Shown: positions 1-7,486, counted from the first letter of the stretch. The stretch is 32,530 nt of DNA from CAYFMP01 sp964344215 (GCA_964344215.1 CAYFMP010000042.1:1-32530); one strand, 5' to 3'. The notes: a model not told the origin generated them from the letters alone. Numbers and translations are program-made.

Positions 1-70
1 CGACCCGTCGGAGGCGTCCCGCGCCGAAGCGTTGATGCAACAGGTGCGCGCCCTCGTCAGGCTCCGTTGA
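1..70 (+). pseudogene. 3' end of a DUF2459-like gene (window-edge partial)
   Basis: The first 70 bases read in frame from base 2 as 22 codons ending with TGA at 68-70. The peptide (DPSEASRAEALMQQVRAL and four more residues) matches the C-terminal end of the remnant at 4385-4543. There the preceding residues carry the FYPAKG...NTCNTW signature that I recognise as DUF2459 (TIGR02117 type, function unknown). Only the tail lies in the window, so it cannot be said whether the gene to the left is intact; it may be a normal gene rather than a pseudogene. It ends 47 bases before the convergent potC stop codon. Confidence 0.55.
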
Positions 71-113
71 CGCGGTCGGCCGAAGACCGGGCGGTCCTGT
101 AGACCAATCGAGT
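1..113. repeat. Direct repeat copy A (partner at 4489-4601)
   Basis: Bases 1-99 align without gaps to 4489-4587. By eye the first 55 positions are identical, five mismatches fall at 56-68, and 71-99 are identical again. Similarity fades after about position 100-113. The copy may extend left of the window. Together with its partner it encloses the whole pot operon. Confidence 0.85.
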
Positions 114-117
114 TCGG

Positions 118-978
118 CTAGGCCCTATCGCGGTCGCGTTGCACGAAAATACTGAGCAGTGCCAATACTCCCGATCCGATCATGAGCAGTATCGAAACGG
201 CGTTAAGCACCGGCGTCGAGCCTTCGCGAAGACGGTCATACATCTCGATCGTCAACGGCGCGTTCGACCCGACCAACATCAGGGTGGTATTGAAATTCTC
301 GAAAGACATCAGGAAGGTGACGATGCCGGCGCCGATCAGGGCCGGCTTGAGGTACGGCAGCGTGATCGTCCTGACGGCGACCAGCCTGGTGGCGCCCAGG
401 TTCAGCGCCGCTTCCTCGAGAGTCGGATCGAACTTCCTGAGCCGAGCCGAGACGACCAGCGTGACGATGGTCGTAATGAAGGCGAACTGGCCGCCGACCA
501 CCAACGCCAGGCCGGGACGCAGGCCGTCCAGTTCGATGCCCGTCAGTCCGTCCACCCAATTGATGATGGAATTGGAGAATACCAGAATGGAAATCCCCAG
601 GATGACCCCCGGGATGACCAACGGCGCCAACATCAGCATGTAAAGCAGATCCTTGAACGGAAACTTCTCGCGCTCGAACAGGAATGCGTTGCAGGTGCCG
701 ACGGCCACCGCCAGCACCGTCACCCAGAAGGCGACGAAGGCCGAGGTACCGATGCTTTTGGTGAGCGCGTGGTCGTGAAGCAATCCCAATCGGGGCTCGG
801 TGTCGTTGACGAACCAGTCCAGGGTAAAGCCGTTCCAAGGCAGGGACGGGAAGAGGGAATCGTTGAAGGCGAAAACCGCCACCACCACCAGCGGCGCGAT
901 CAGGTAGATGAAGAACGCGATGACATAGGCGGCATAGAGACCGCGGAAGGCTCTTGGCTGGGGGATCGAGGGAATCAC
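118..978 (-). CDS. potC: Polyamine-type ABC transporter permease, PotC/PotI-like
   Basis: Inner-membrane permease, 286 aa, usual family length. It forms the channel with the adjacent PotB-like protein. The sequence shows about six hydrophobic segments and the cytoplasmic EAA coupling loop (EEAALNLGATRLVAVRTITLP) that docks on the ATPase. The start is GTG at 978, supported by TGAGGAG nine bases upstream; that Shine-Dalgarno overlaps the end of potB, and the spacing between the genes is 13 bases. It is the last gene of the potD-potA-potB-potC operon. The family (spermidine/putrescine permease II) is clear. The exact substrate cannot be read from the permease; putrescine, spermidine or a related amine are all possible. 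Confidence 0.9.
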   Translation of the reverse strand: MIPSIPQPRAFRGLYAAYVIAFFIYLIAPLVVVAVFAFNDSLFPSLPWNGFTLDWFVNDTEPRLGLLHDHALTKSIGTSAFVAFWVTVLAVAVGTCNAFLFEREKFPFKDLLYMLMLAPLVIPGVILGISILVFSNSIINWVDGLTGIELDGLRPGLALVVGGQFAFITTIVTLVVSARLRKFDPTLEEAALNLGATRLVAVRTITLPYLKPALIGAGIVTFLMSFENFNTTLMLVGSNAPLTIEMYDRLREGSTPVLNAVSILLMIGSGVLALLSIFVQRDRDRA

Positions 979-991
979 CGCCTTTGGCTCC

Positions 992-1849
992 TCACCGGAT
1001 CGCCTGCGACAGGGTCTGGCCCGACAGTCTGAGGCCCAGCCACACGATGATCGAAGACAGCACCAAAAGCAGGAAACCGAAGGCCGAGCCGAGCTCCCAA
1101 TTGAACCGGGTGATGAACTGATTGTAGATCTGCTCGGTGAACCACAGGCTGTCCTTGCCGCCCAGCAGGGTTGGCGTCAGATAGTTGCCAAGCGTCAGCA
1201 TGAAGACGACGATGCAGCCGGACGCGATCCCCGGCATGGCGTGGGGAATGACGATTTCGCGCATCACCGTGAAGCCGTTGCCGCCGAGGTCGTATCCGGC
1301 CTCGATCAGGCTGTCGTCGAGGCTATCGAGCACGGTGACCAGCGGCACCACCATGAACAGCATCGATGTGTATATGAGTCCGACCATGATGGCGGCGTCG
1401 TTGTAGAGCATTTCGACGGGTCCATCGACGACGCCCAGCCATTGCAGGACATTGCTGACGACACCCGTCTCGCGCAGCAAGATCATCCAGCCGAAGGTGC
1501 GGACCAGTTCGCTGACCCAGAACGGGATCAGACACAGCATGAACAGGAAATTCTTCGACCTTCCGCGCAGCATCTTCGCGATGTAGAAGGAAACCGGGAA
1601 GGCGACGATCAGCGTCATCGCGGTCGCCGTCACCGACATGATTGCGGTGCGTGCGAAGGTGTTCCAGTAAAGAGGCTCGGTGAAGAATTCGATGTAGTTG
1701 GCGAAGCTGGGTTCGTAGACGCGCGGCGCCACCCGCATGCGCAGCGAAATGATCAGCATGTCGATGTGCGGCAGGATCACCAGGCCGGCCAGCCACAAGA
1801 CGATGGGCGCCAAGAGAAGGATAAGGCCGAGGCGCGACGATTCTCTCAT
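992..1849 (-). CDS. potB: Polyamine-type ABC transporter permease, PotB/PotH-like
   Basis: Inner-membrane permease of 285 aa. It has an N-terminal hydrophobic helix, then TM segments and an EAA loop (EAGYDLGGNGFTVMREIVIPH) near residue 190. I chose ATG at 1849, which overlaps the potA stop as ATGA. A longer reading from 1894 adds 15 residues that lie inside the potA coding frame and look unlike an N-terminus. The overlap indicates translational coupling with potA. It pairs with the PotC-like permease to form the transmembrane pore. Assignment to the binding-protein-dependent permease family is secure; the substrate is inferred from the neighbouring binding protein. Confidence 0.9.
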   Translation of the reverse strand: MRESSRLGLILLLAPIVLWLAGLVILPHIDMLIISLRMRVAPRVYEPSFANYIEFFTEPLYWNTFARTAIMSVTATAMTLIVAFPVSFYIAKMLRGRSKNFLFMLCLIPFWVSELVRTFGWMILLRETGVVSNVLQWLGVVDGPVEMLYNDAAIMVGLIYTSMLFMVVPLVTVLDSLDDSLIEAGYDLGGNGFTVMREIVIPHAMPGIASGCIVVFMLTLGNYLTPTLLGGKDSLWFTEQIYNQFITRFNWELGSAFGFLLLVLSSIIVWLGLRLSGQTLSQAIR

Positions 1850-2994
1850 GACGCCTCTTCCCGGTTGCTGGATAAAGGCGGGGCCGGGAAACATTTCGCC
1901 TGCTCCGCGTTCCAGGCCAAATGCAGGTCTTGGCCCCTGACCAAGTCGGCGAACTCGCCGGTCTGGGGCAACGCCACCAGAATCTTGCCGCCGGTGCGCT
2001 CGTCGCGCACCAGAACCGCGCTGTTGGCGCCGTTGAACAACAGGCTGTCGACGCGTCCGGTCATGGTGTTGTCGAAACCCTTCAAGCGTGCCGCCGCGTG
2101 GGACAACTGGATGGATTCGGGGCGGACGAAGATCTCCGCCCGCTCGCCGGTGTTCAGAACCTGCCCCTCGGCCGCCACTGCCAGAAACGGCAATCCGTCC
2201 TCGGTCGTCACCCGCAGCCTTCCCCCGGCCGCTTCATCCACCCGGCCGAACCAGACGTTGGAATCGCCGACGAATTCGGCGATGAACCGGCTCTTGGGGT
2301 TGTAGTAGAGTTCCTGCGGAGTGCCGACCTGCTCGAAACGGCCTTTGTTCATGACCGCCACATGGTCCGACATGACCAGGGCCTCGGACTGGTCGTGGGT
2401 GATATAGACGAAGGTGGTACCGATTTCGCCCTGCAGTTGCTTGAGCTCCACCTTCATCTGCTCGCGTAGCTTCAGATCGAGCGCTCCCAACGGTTCGTCG
2501 AGCAGCAACAGAGCCGGATCGAGAACCAGACAGCGGGCAATGGCGATGCGTTGCATTTGGCCGCCCGAAAGCTGATTGATGCGTTTGTCGCCGGCATCCG
2601 GCAGCGCGACCCGGTCAAGCGCCTCGCTCACTTTCTTGGCTATCTGGCTTCTTGGTGTGCGGCGGCGCTTCAATCCGTAGGCGATGTTTTCCGCCACCGT
2701 CATCATCGGGAACAACGCCAGGTGCTGGAAGATCATGTTGACGGGACGTTGGTTGGGCGGCACACCGAGGACCGAGGTTTCTTTGATCCGAACGTCCCCC
2801 GCATCGGGCGTGTGGAAACCGGCGATCATGCGCAACAAGGTCGTCTTGCCGCAGCCCGAAGGCCCCAGGATCGAGAAAAAGGCGCCGGTCGGGATGGAAA
2901 AGGAAACGTCGTCAACGGCGACGAAGTCGCCGAACCGTTTGATCAGACCACGGCATTCAAGATCGATATCTGTCGATTGAGTCTCGTCGGACAT
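1846..2994 (-). CDS. potA: Polyamine-type ABC transporter ATP-binding protein, PotA/PotG-like
   Basis: Cytoplasmic ATPase of 382 aa that powers import. Walker A GPSGCGKTT lies at residues 44-52, the Q-loop at Q90, the signature LSGGQMQR at 142-149 and Walker B LLLLDEP at 162-168. The H-loop histidine follows in YITHDQSEAL. The C-terminal third (about 240-370) is the TOBE/regulatory domain typical of PotA. ATG at 2994 is preceded by GAGGGG. The gene lies 87 bases after potD and overlaps potB by four bases. All catalytic motifs are intact, so it should be active. Paralogues of this family also serve iron and sulfate or molybdate uptake, but the PotD-type neighbour favours polyamines. Confidence 0.93.
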   Translation of the reverse strand: MSDETQSTDIDLECRGLIKRFGDFVAVDDVSFSIPTGAFFSILGPSGCGKTTLLRMIAGFHTPDAGDVRIKETSVLGVPPNQRPVNMIFQHLALFPMMTVAENIAYGLKRRRTPRSQIAKKVSEALDRVALPDAGDKRINQLSGGQMQRIAIARCLVLDPALLLLDEPLGALDLKLREQMKVELKQLQGEIGTTFVYITHDQSEALVMSDHVAVMNKGRFEQVGTPQELYYNPKSRFIAEFVGDSNVWFGRVDEAAGGRLRVTTEDGLPFLAVAAEGQVLNTGERAEIFVRPESIQLSHAAARLKGFDNTMTGRVDSLLFNGANSAVLVRDERTGGKILVALPQTGEFADLVRGQDLHLAWNAEQAKCFPAPPLSSNREEAS

Positions 2995-3081
2995 TGCGCC
3001 CCCTCGGTTGCGCCTTCTGACGGATCGCCGAAGGGCCGCCGCCCCATCGGGAGCGACGGCCCAGGGTTGGAACGGTCGGGA

Positions 3082-4158
3082 TCAGCTGGACTTGGCCGCT
3101 TTCACCCGGTCGAGAACCTTGCCCTCCATATCCTCGAGACCGGCGGGTACCGGCGGATACCACTTGATGTTGTCGATGTCCGCCTGCGGGAAGCTTTCCT
3201 GATATTGCGCCTTCAGTTTCGGCTCGACAAACGCGTCACCGCCCTTGGAGGCAGTGAAGTTGCCGGCCGCCGATGTGATCATCGAGGCGATTTTCGGGCG
3301 CATGACGAAGTTGATCCACTTGTAGGCCGCCGCTTCGTTCTCGGTCTTGCGCGGTAGGGCGAACGTGTCGATCCACCCGAGGGCGCCCGATTTCGGTGCG
3401 ATGAACTTGATATCGGGATTTTCCTTGTTGAGCTTCCAGCCTCCGGCGTCCCATGCCATGGCGGCCACGGCTTCGCCCGAACGCATCAGATTGAGCATGG
3501 CGTCACCGCCCGACCAGTAGGCCTTGACGTTCTTCTTGCAGGCGATCAGCTTGGCCTCGACCTTGCCGAGGATTGCCTGGTATTTGGCCTTGTCGTTGTA
3601 GGCGGCAAACGGATCCATGCCCATGGAAAAGGCGAAGCCGATCAGCGTCGGCCGCTTGACCCGGTAGGTGACCTTGCCGTCGAGGCCGGCCCCGCACAGA
3701 TCGGCGTAGTCCTTGATCTTCGAGGCGACGTTCTTGTGCACGATCAGTCCGCTGGTGCCCCAGACGTGCGGGACGCCGTAGACCTTGCCGTCGAGCGTGG
3801 TGCTTTTCTTGGTCGCCTCGAGCATGGAGGCGATCATCTGGCTGGCGTCGATCTTGGACAAATCGAGTGGCTTGTAGATGTTGAAGTCGGCCTGGGCGCT
3901 GGTGACGCGGTCCTGGCTCGGCTGGGCGAGATCGAAACCGGAACCGCCGGTGGCGCGCAGTTTCGAAATCATGTCTTCGTTGTTGGACTTGGTGACCTCG
4001 ACGTCGATGCCGGTCTCCGCCTTGAACATCGCGATCACCTTTTCCGGCGCATAACCTCCCCAAGTCAGCAGCCGGAGCGTATCGGCATTGGCGCTGCCGG
4101 TGATGAAAGCAGTGGCAGCAAAAACGCCGATGACGGCATTTGCTATTCGTTGCTTCAT
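3082..4158 (-). CDS. potD: Periplasmic solute-binding protein, PotD/PotF family
   Basis: Secreted binding protein of 358 aa that captures the substrate in the periplasm and delivers it to the permease. A signal peptide ends after GSANA (about residue 25), and the mature protein starts DTLRLLTWGGY, the typical opening of PotD/PotF-type proteins. Length is normal for the family. ATG at 4158 has a near-perfect Shine-Dalgarno (AAGGAGG) six bases upstream. It is the first gene of the operon, as usual when the binding protein is needed in excess. An 8-bp hairpin sits immediately before the Shine-Dalgarno. Polyamine binding is inferred from the family; related proteins bind choline-like or opine-like compounds. 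Confidence 0.9.
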   Translation of the reverse strand: MKQRIANAVIGVFAATAFITGSANADTLRLLTWGGYAPEKVIAMFKAETGIDVEVTKSNNEDMISKLRATGGSGFDLAQPSQDRVTSAQADFNIYKPLDLSKIDASQMIASMLEATKKSTTLDGKVYGVPHVWGTSGLIVHKNVASKIKDYADLCGAGLDGKVTYRVKRPTLIGFAFSMGMDPFAAYNDKAKYQAILGKVEAKLIACKKNVKAYWSGGDAMLNLMRSGEAVAAMAWDAGGWKLNKENPDIKFIAPKSGALGWIDTFALPRKTENEAAAYKWINFVMRPKIASMITSAAGNFTASKGGDAFVEPKLKAQYQESFPQADIDNIKWYPPVPAGLEDMEGKVLDRVKAAKSS

Positions 4159-4163
4159 ACTAT

Positions 4164-4191
4164 CCTCCTTAGCGCCACCGCTTGTGGCGCT
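4164..4191 (-). promoter_or_regulatory. potD leader hairpin and strong ribosome binding site
   Basis: On the minus strand an 8-bp perfect inverted repeat, AGCGCCAC / GTGGCGCT (4171-4178 and 4184-4191) with a 5-base loop, directly abuts AAGGAGG (4164-4170), which precedes the potD ATG at 4158. In RNA it would form a stable stem ending one base from the ribosome binding site. It could stabilise the 5' end, modulate initiation, or be a protein operator in DNA. Only the structure is seen; the role is inference. Confidence 0.5.
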
Positions 4192-4317
4192 TCTGTTCTG
4201 TCACCTTCCAGTGTATTTCACAATTCTACAACGAATGTCGGGAAGGAAGATAACCGTTGATGGGGAATCTACGTTCTTCAGACGGTGAAATCCTTGATCT
4301 GGGTCATAGTTGTGTCG
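4192..4317. other. potD upstream region, no clear promoter
   Basis: This AT-richer stretch must contain the potD promoter unless transcription begins further upstream. On the minus strand a TAGAAT hexamer (in GTTGTAGAATTG) is a possible -10, but I see no good -35 at 16-18 bases. A plus-strand frame is open from 4261 towards 4318 and reads hydrophobic. No convincing gene is seen here. Confidence 0.3.
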
Positions 4318-4558
4318 ATGTCGGTTTACTCGCCTGTTCGCACGGTTCTGTACGGCATCGCTCTTTTCGTCGTTATAACCGGGGTTGTATGCCACCAGCC
4401 GCTTCTATCCGGCCAAAGGTAGCTTCCACTTGGGCAACACCTGCAACACCTGGACCGCCCACGCCCTGGCCGCGGCCGGCTTCGACGTCGACCCGTCGGA
4501 GGCGTCCCGCGCCGAAGCGTTGATGCAACAGGTGCGCGCCCTCCTCAGACCCCGGCGA
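4318..4558 (+). pseudogene. DUF2459-like gene remnant (C-terminal part)
   Basis: From TTG at 4385 the frame encodes YATSRFYPAKG, then NTCNTWTAHALAAAGF and the ...EALMQQVRAL tail, which I recognise as the C-terminal region of DUF2459 (TIGR02117; function unknown). A stop at 4376-4378 closes the frame just upstream, and the normal 200-residue protein is not present. A neighbouring frame from ATG 4318 encodes a hydrophobic, signal-like stretch (VRTVLYGIALFVVITG) that stops at about 4420. This could be the original N-terminus joined to the C-terminus by an internal deletion, or chance. The terminal TGA of copy A (68-70) is CGA here (4556-4558), so the frame runs on to 4717 into unrelated sequence. 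The gene is almost certainly dead. Confidence 0.6.
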
Positions 4559-4601
4559 CGCGGTCGGCCGAAGACCGGGCGGTCCTGCGGATCGATCGGG
4601 T
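4489..4601. repeat. Direct repeat copy B (partner at 1-113)
   Basis: Matches window bases 1-113 with an offset of 4488. It contains the last codons of the DUF2459-like reading frame plus about 30 bases downstream, including the short dyad CGGTC...GACCG. Mismatches cluster around the former stop codon. Confidence 0.85.
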
Positions 4602-4690
4602 CGGGCTTAGAGCGGCTGCCCGATGACCGGTGCCGAGTTCGGCCTGCGGACCGAAAACGTCTATGGACCGAGCCCGCTGTTCGGGTCGGC
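4602..4690. other. Intergenic stretch upstream of the Vgb-like gene
   Basis: Between the DUF2459 remnant and the promoter at 4691 I see no open frame with coding character, no tRNA and no clear terminator. Reading frames that cross it are run-ons from the remnant. Confidence 0.4.
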
Positions 4691-4718
4691 TTGTGCCACC
4701 AATCCGGCAGGCTATAAT
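4691..4718 (+). promoter_or_regulatory. Sigma70-type promoter of the Vgb-like gene
   Basis: TTGTGC (4691-4696), a 16-base spacer and a consensus TATAAT (4713-4718) lie about 70 bases before the ATG at 4789. A good ribosome binding site, GGAGGG, is at 4775-4780. This is one of the clearest promoters in the window. It implies the gene is transcribed alone and away from the pot operon. Confidence 0.6.
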
Positions 4719-4788
4719 TTCCTCCCAATGATTTCCGGCCTCGGTACTTCCTTCAAAGCAGTCGAGCTTCGATCGGAGGGAGCCTGTC

Positions 4789-5781
4789 ATGAGAGCATTC
4801 CTGCTTCTGGTGTTCGCCGTCGTCTACGAAGCCGCTCCCGCGGCTGCGGGCGATGTTCTGAACCCCGTCGAAATCAGGGAATGGAAAGTCGCTTTCGGCG
4901 GCCGTTCACGCGATCCGTTCGCGGAAAACGATGTTTCGGTCTGGTTCGTCGGGCAAGCCGGCGACTATCTTGCGCGCCTCGACCCGACCACCGGTGGGAT
5001 CACCCGAAAGACGCTGGATGACGAGCCCGGCCCCCACAATCTGATCGTCGGTTCCGATGGCGTCGTCTGGTACAGCGGAAATCTTTCAGGCTATATCGGC
5101 CGTTTCGACCCCGATACGGGAAAGATCGAGAAGATCGCGATGCCCGGTGGTAGGGCAAACGATCCGCATACGCTCGTCTTTGACCGGAGCGGCGAGCATA
5201 TATGGTTCACGGCGCAATGGAGCAACATTATAGGACGACTGACCGTCGCAAGCCGCAAAGTCGATCTGATCCGCGTTCCGACCGGTGACGCACGCCCCTA
5301 CGGCATCGTCGTCGCCCCGAATGGCGTCCCATGGGTGGCGTTGCTCGGAACCGACAAGCTGGCCTCCGTCGATCCTCGCACCTTCAAGCTCATCGAACAC
5401 AAGGTAATTCCCGGAGCGCGCCCGCGGCGAATTGGCGTCACGTCCGACGGGCACATCTACTATACCGACTACCGGCGCGGCTTTCTGGGCCGTCTCGACC
5501 CGATGACCGGCAAGCTTGACGAATGGGCGCTGCCGGCCGGAAGCGAAGCCGAACCGTACGGCATGGCGGTTGATGGGCATGACCGCGTCTGGGTGGTGGA
5601 AACCGGACCATCGCCCAACACCTTCGTCGGCTTCGATCCGGCGCGGGGCGAGATCGTGTCGATCACGCCGATCCCGTCCGGCGCCGGAAGTGTTCGGCAT
5701 ATGCACTATCACGCAGCCACCGGAACCGTCTGGTTCGGCACCGACGAAAACACCATCGGTCGCGCCGTCGTCGGCAAATGA
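4789..5781 (+). CDS. Secreted Vgb/streptogramin-lyase-like beta-propeller protein
   Basis: A 330-aa protein with a signal peptide (about residues 1-21, ending AAPAAAG) followed by repeated propeller blades. The blades show recurring patterns such as IGRFDPDTGKI, WFTAQWSNIIGRL, GRLDPMTGKL and YGMAVDGHDRVWVVETG, roughly every 40-45 residues. This is the virginiamycin B lyase / SMP-30-NHL-like family. The late HMHYH motif and an acidic residue in VVETG may contribute to an active or metal site, but I cannot assign the Vgb catalytic residues with confidence. Exported homologues of this kind are common in environmental proteobacteria and are usually not resistance genes. ATG at 4789 has GGAGGG in front. 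Periplasmic location and a lyase or ligand-binding role are inference; the substrate is unknown. Confidence 0.75.
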   Translation: MRAFLLLVFAVVYEAAPAAAGDVLNPVEIREWKVAFGGRSRDPFAENDVSVWFVGQAGDYLARLDPTTGGITRKTLDDEPGPHNLIVGSDGVVWYSGNLSGYIGRFDPDTGKIEKIAMPGGRANDPHTLVFDRSGEHIWFTAQWSNIIGRLTVASRKVDLIRVPTGDARPYGIVVAPNGVPWVALLGTDKLASVDPRTFKLIEHKVIPGARPRRIGVTSDGHIYYTDYRRGFLGRLDPMTGKLDEWALPAGSEAEPYGMAVDGHDRVWVVETGPSPNTFVGFDPARGEIVSITPIPSGAGSVRHMHYHAATGTVWFGTDENTIGRAVVGK

Positions 5782-6010
5782 ACCCGTTTTCCGGCGCACC
5801 GTTTTCAATGCGCGGGTGGGCTGCCGGCGGGCGGCAATCGTTTCCTTGGCTCGTCTCCGAAGATCGCTTCGATCCAGCCGGTTCCGCAACCTCTCGGATG
5901 TCCGCGGCCGATTGGGAGCACAAAGCAGAAAGGTGGTTGAGCCATATCCGCCATTGACGGGGCACTGGGCATTCGAGCGGTGGGCGCGGTCGGAAAACCG
6001 ACGCCGGCAT
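5782..6010. other. Convergent intergenic region
   Basis: Lies between two converging genes. The only structure seen is a short dyad TGCCG (gcggg) CGGCA at 5822-5836 followed by a mildly T-rich stretch on the plus strand; it could be a weak terminator for the Vgb-like gene. Frames through here look like shadows with no recognisable domain. Confidence 0.35.
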
Positions 6011-6385
6011 TCACAACTGATGGGTGGCGAACATGGCGAAGCCCAAGCCGATCATCGCCAGCCACGCAGTATTCAGCAGGTAGATGAGGCGGCGGCGTTT
6101 CTCGGCCCTGGCCGCCTCGGCCTGTTTCTGCTCTCCGCTCTTGGGCGCCCGTTCGTGCAGTTGCCGGGCGAGTATCCTGACCGAATGGCCGTCGTAGTCC
6201 TGGCCCGGTACGGCGTTGCCGTCGTTCATCTCGAGCCGCACCGAGACGGTCATGCCGATCAAACCGACGATGAAGATGCCGAGCCACCCGACATAGGCGA
6301 AGGCGATCGCCGAAACGAAGGCGACGACGACGGCGCCGACCACCCAGGCCAGTGCTTCCGAGCGCATCGGCAACGGGTTCGCCAT
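6011..6385 (-). CDS. Small membrane protein of unknown function
   Basis: A 124-aa protein that I do not recognise. A hydrophobic block at residues 11-48 could form one long or two short TM helices. A hydrophilic middle (about 50-98, charged, rich in E, K and R) follows, and a second hydrophobic segment lies at 100-120, close to the C-terminus. The ATG at 6385 has GGAG about nine bases upstream; the longer frame to 6634 overlaps the nlpD coding region and has no membrane-protein character, so it was not used. It lies downstream of nlpD in the same direction (55 bases), so cotranscription is possible. In many alphaproteobacteria yajC follows nlpD, but this does not look like YajC. Confidence 0.6.
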   Translation of the reverse strand: MANPLPMRSEALAWVVGAVVVAFVSAIAFAYVGWLGIFIVGLIGMTVSVRLEMNDGNAVPGQDYDGHSVRILARQLHERAPKSGEQKQAEAARAEKRRRLIYLLNTAWLAMIGLGFAMFATHQL

Positions 6386-6440
6386 CCGCTTCTCCGGAGT
6401 TGGGGTCTCCAGGATAGCACGGTTTGCGAGCCGATGAAGC

Positions 6441-7409
6441 TCAGGTCGGCCGGCGCAGGTATTTTCTGGGATCGCGGGCGGTCCGGCCCTTCCGCAGCTC
6501 GAAATGCAACTGTGGTTTTCGGACGTTGCCGGTGCTGCCCACCGTGGCGATGTTCTGGCCCTTCTTGATCCGCTGGCCGCGCTTGACCAGCAGCTTGTCG
6601 TTGTGGGCGTAGGCCGAGACCCAACCGCCGGCATGCTTGATCAGCAACAGGTTGCCGAAACCGCGGAGCTCGTTGCCAGCGTAGGCGACGATGCCGTTCT
6701 CGGTGGCACGGACCGGGGCGCCGCGCTTGGCGGCGATGTTGATGCCGTCGTTGCGCAAGCCCTTGGCCTTGGCCCCGAAGCCCGACACCACCCGGCCCTT
6801 GACCGGCCACAGGAACCCCTTGCCGGTGACCGGCGGCGGTTTCGGTACCGCGCTCGGCGGCCTCGGCGCCGTCGTCGGCGGCGGTTTCGATTTACCGGCG
6901 GCGGGTTTCTTCGGCGGTGTCGGCGAAGAGGCGCCCGCCGACCCGGCTTTGCGGCTGACCGCCACCGTCTGCAAGGTGCCGGCGCCGGGTAGCGCCAGGC
7001 GTTGGCCGACGCGAATGGTGTAGGGCGGCTTGAGACCGTTGAGGCGGGCAATGGCGTAGGCCCCGGCGCCGGTCCGGCCGGCGATCCCGAACAGCGTGTC
7101 GCCGCGCCTGACCACGTAGTCGCGGCGCCGCGGCAGCACGATGCGCTGGCCGATCCGCAAGTGGTACGGTGGCCGCAAGCCGTTGGCCTCGATGATGGCC
7201 CGGGCGCTGACCCGATGGCGGCGCGACAGCCCGTAGACGGTGTCGCCGCGCCCGACCCTGACGGCGTCGGCGCCGATGAAGGCGGCGCTGCCGGGTGCCC
7301 GCGCGCTCGGCCGGTTGATATCCTCGGGCGGCCAGTCGGAATAGCCGCAGCCGGCCAGCCACAGGCCGCACGCCACGAGGGCGGCGGCCGCAAGTCGCTG
7401 TCGTTTCAT
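6441..7409 (-). CDS. nlpD: NlpD-type murein hydrolase activator lipoprotein (LysM x2, degenerate M23)
   Basis: 322-aa outer-membrane or periplasmic lipoprotein. The signal peptide ends in the lipobox LAGC (Cys21). Two LysM peptidoglycan-binding domains follow at about 50-93 and 97-141, then a Pro-rich linker (about 160-195) and an M23/LytM domain (about 196-315). The first zinc-binding positions are replaced: NDGIN carries Asn220 and Asn224 where active enzymes have His and Asp. The late HxH is QLH (His302 kept), and YAHND His269 is kept. Such loss is typical of NlpD/EnvC, which activate cell-wall amidases instead of cutting murein. I chose ATG 7409 because the 27 residues upstream precede a perfect lipoprotein signal. 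Adjacency to pcm and surE is the common proteobacterial arrangement. Confidence 0.88.
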   Translation of the reverse strand: MKRQRLAAAALVACGLWLAGCGYSDWPPEDINRPSARAPGSAAFIGADAVRVGRGDTVYGLSRRHRVSARAIIEANGLRPPYHLRIGQRIVLPRRRDYVVRRGDTLFGIAGRTGAGAYAIARLNGLKPPYTIRVGQRLALPGAGTLQTVAVSRKAGSAGASSPTPPKKPAAGKSKPPPTTAPRPPSAVPKPPPVTGKGFLWPVKGRVVSGFGAKAKGLRNDGINIAAKRGAPVRATENGIVAYAGNELRGFGNLLLIKHAGGWVSAYAHNDKLLVKRGQRIKKGQNIATVGSTGNVRKPQLHFELRKGRTARDPRKYLRRPT

Positions 7410-7486
7410 GCCCCGAATTATCGCCAAGCCCGGGGAACGGTTCAACGGCGCCGCCGAAAACGGTGAATTCGCAGGCTCGGGCGCGC

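Noticed and set aside
1..4601. Composite transposon or integrative element around the pot genes
   Set aside because: No transposase, terminal inverted repeats, integrase or tRNA target was found; the flanking repeats are gene ends, not insertion sequences.
4789..5781. Antibiotic (streptogramin) resistance gene
   Set aside because: Family resemblance only; the protein is exported, no resistance context or mobile element is present, and the lyase residues could not be verified.
5663..6010. Small minus-strand gene of 115 codons overlapping the Vgb-like 3' end
   Set aside because: Arginine-rich composition, overlap with a well-supported gene and no ribosome binding site.
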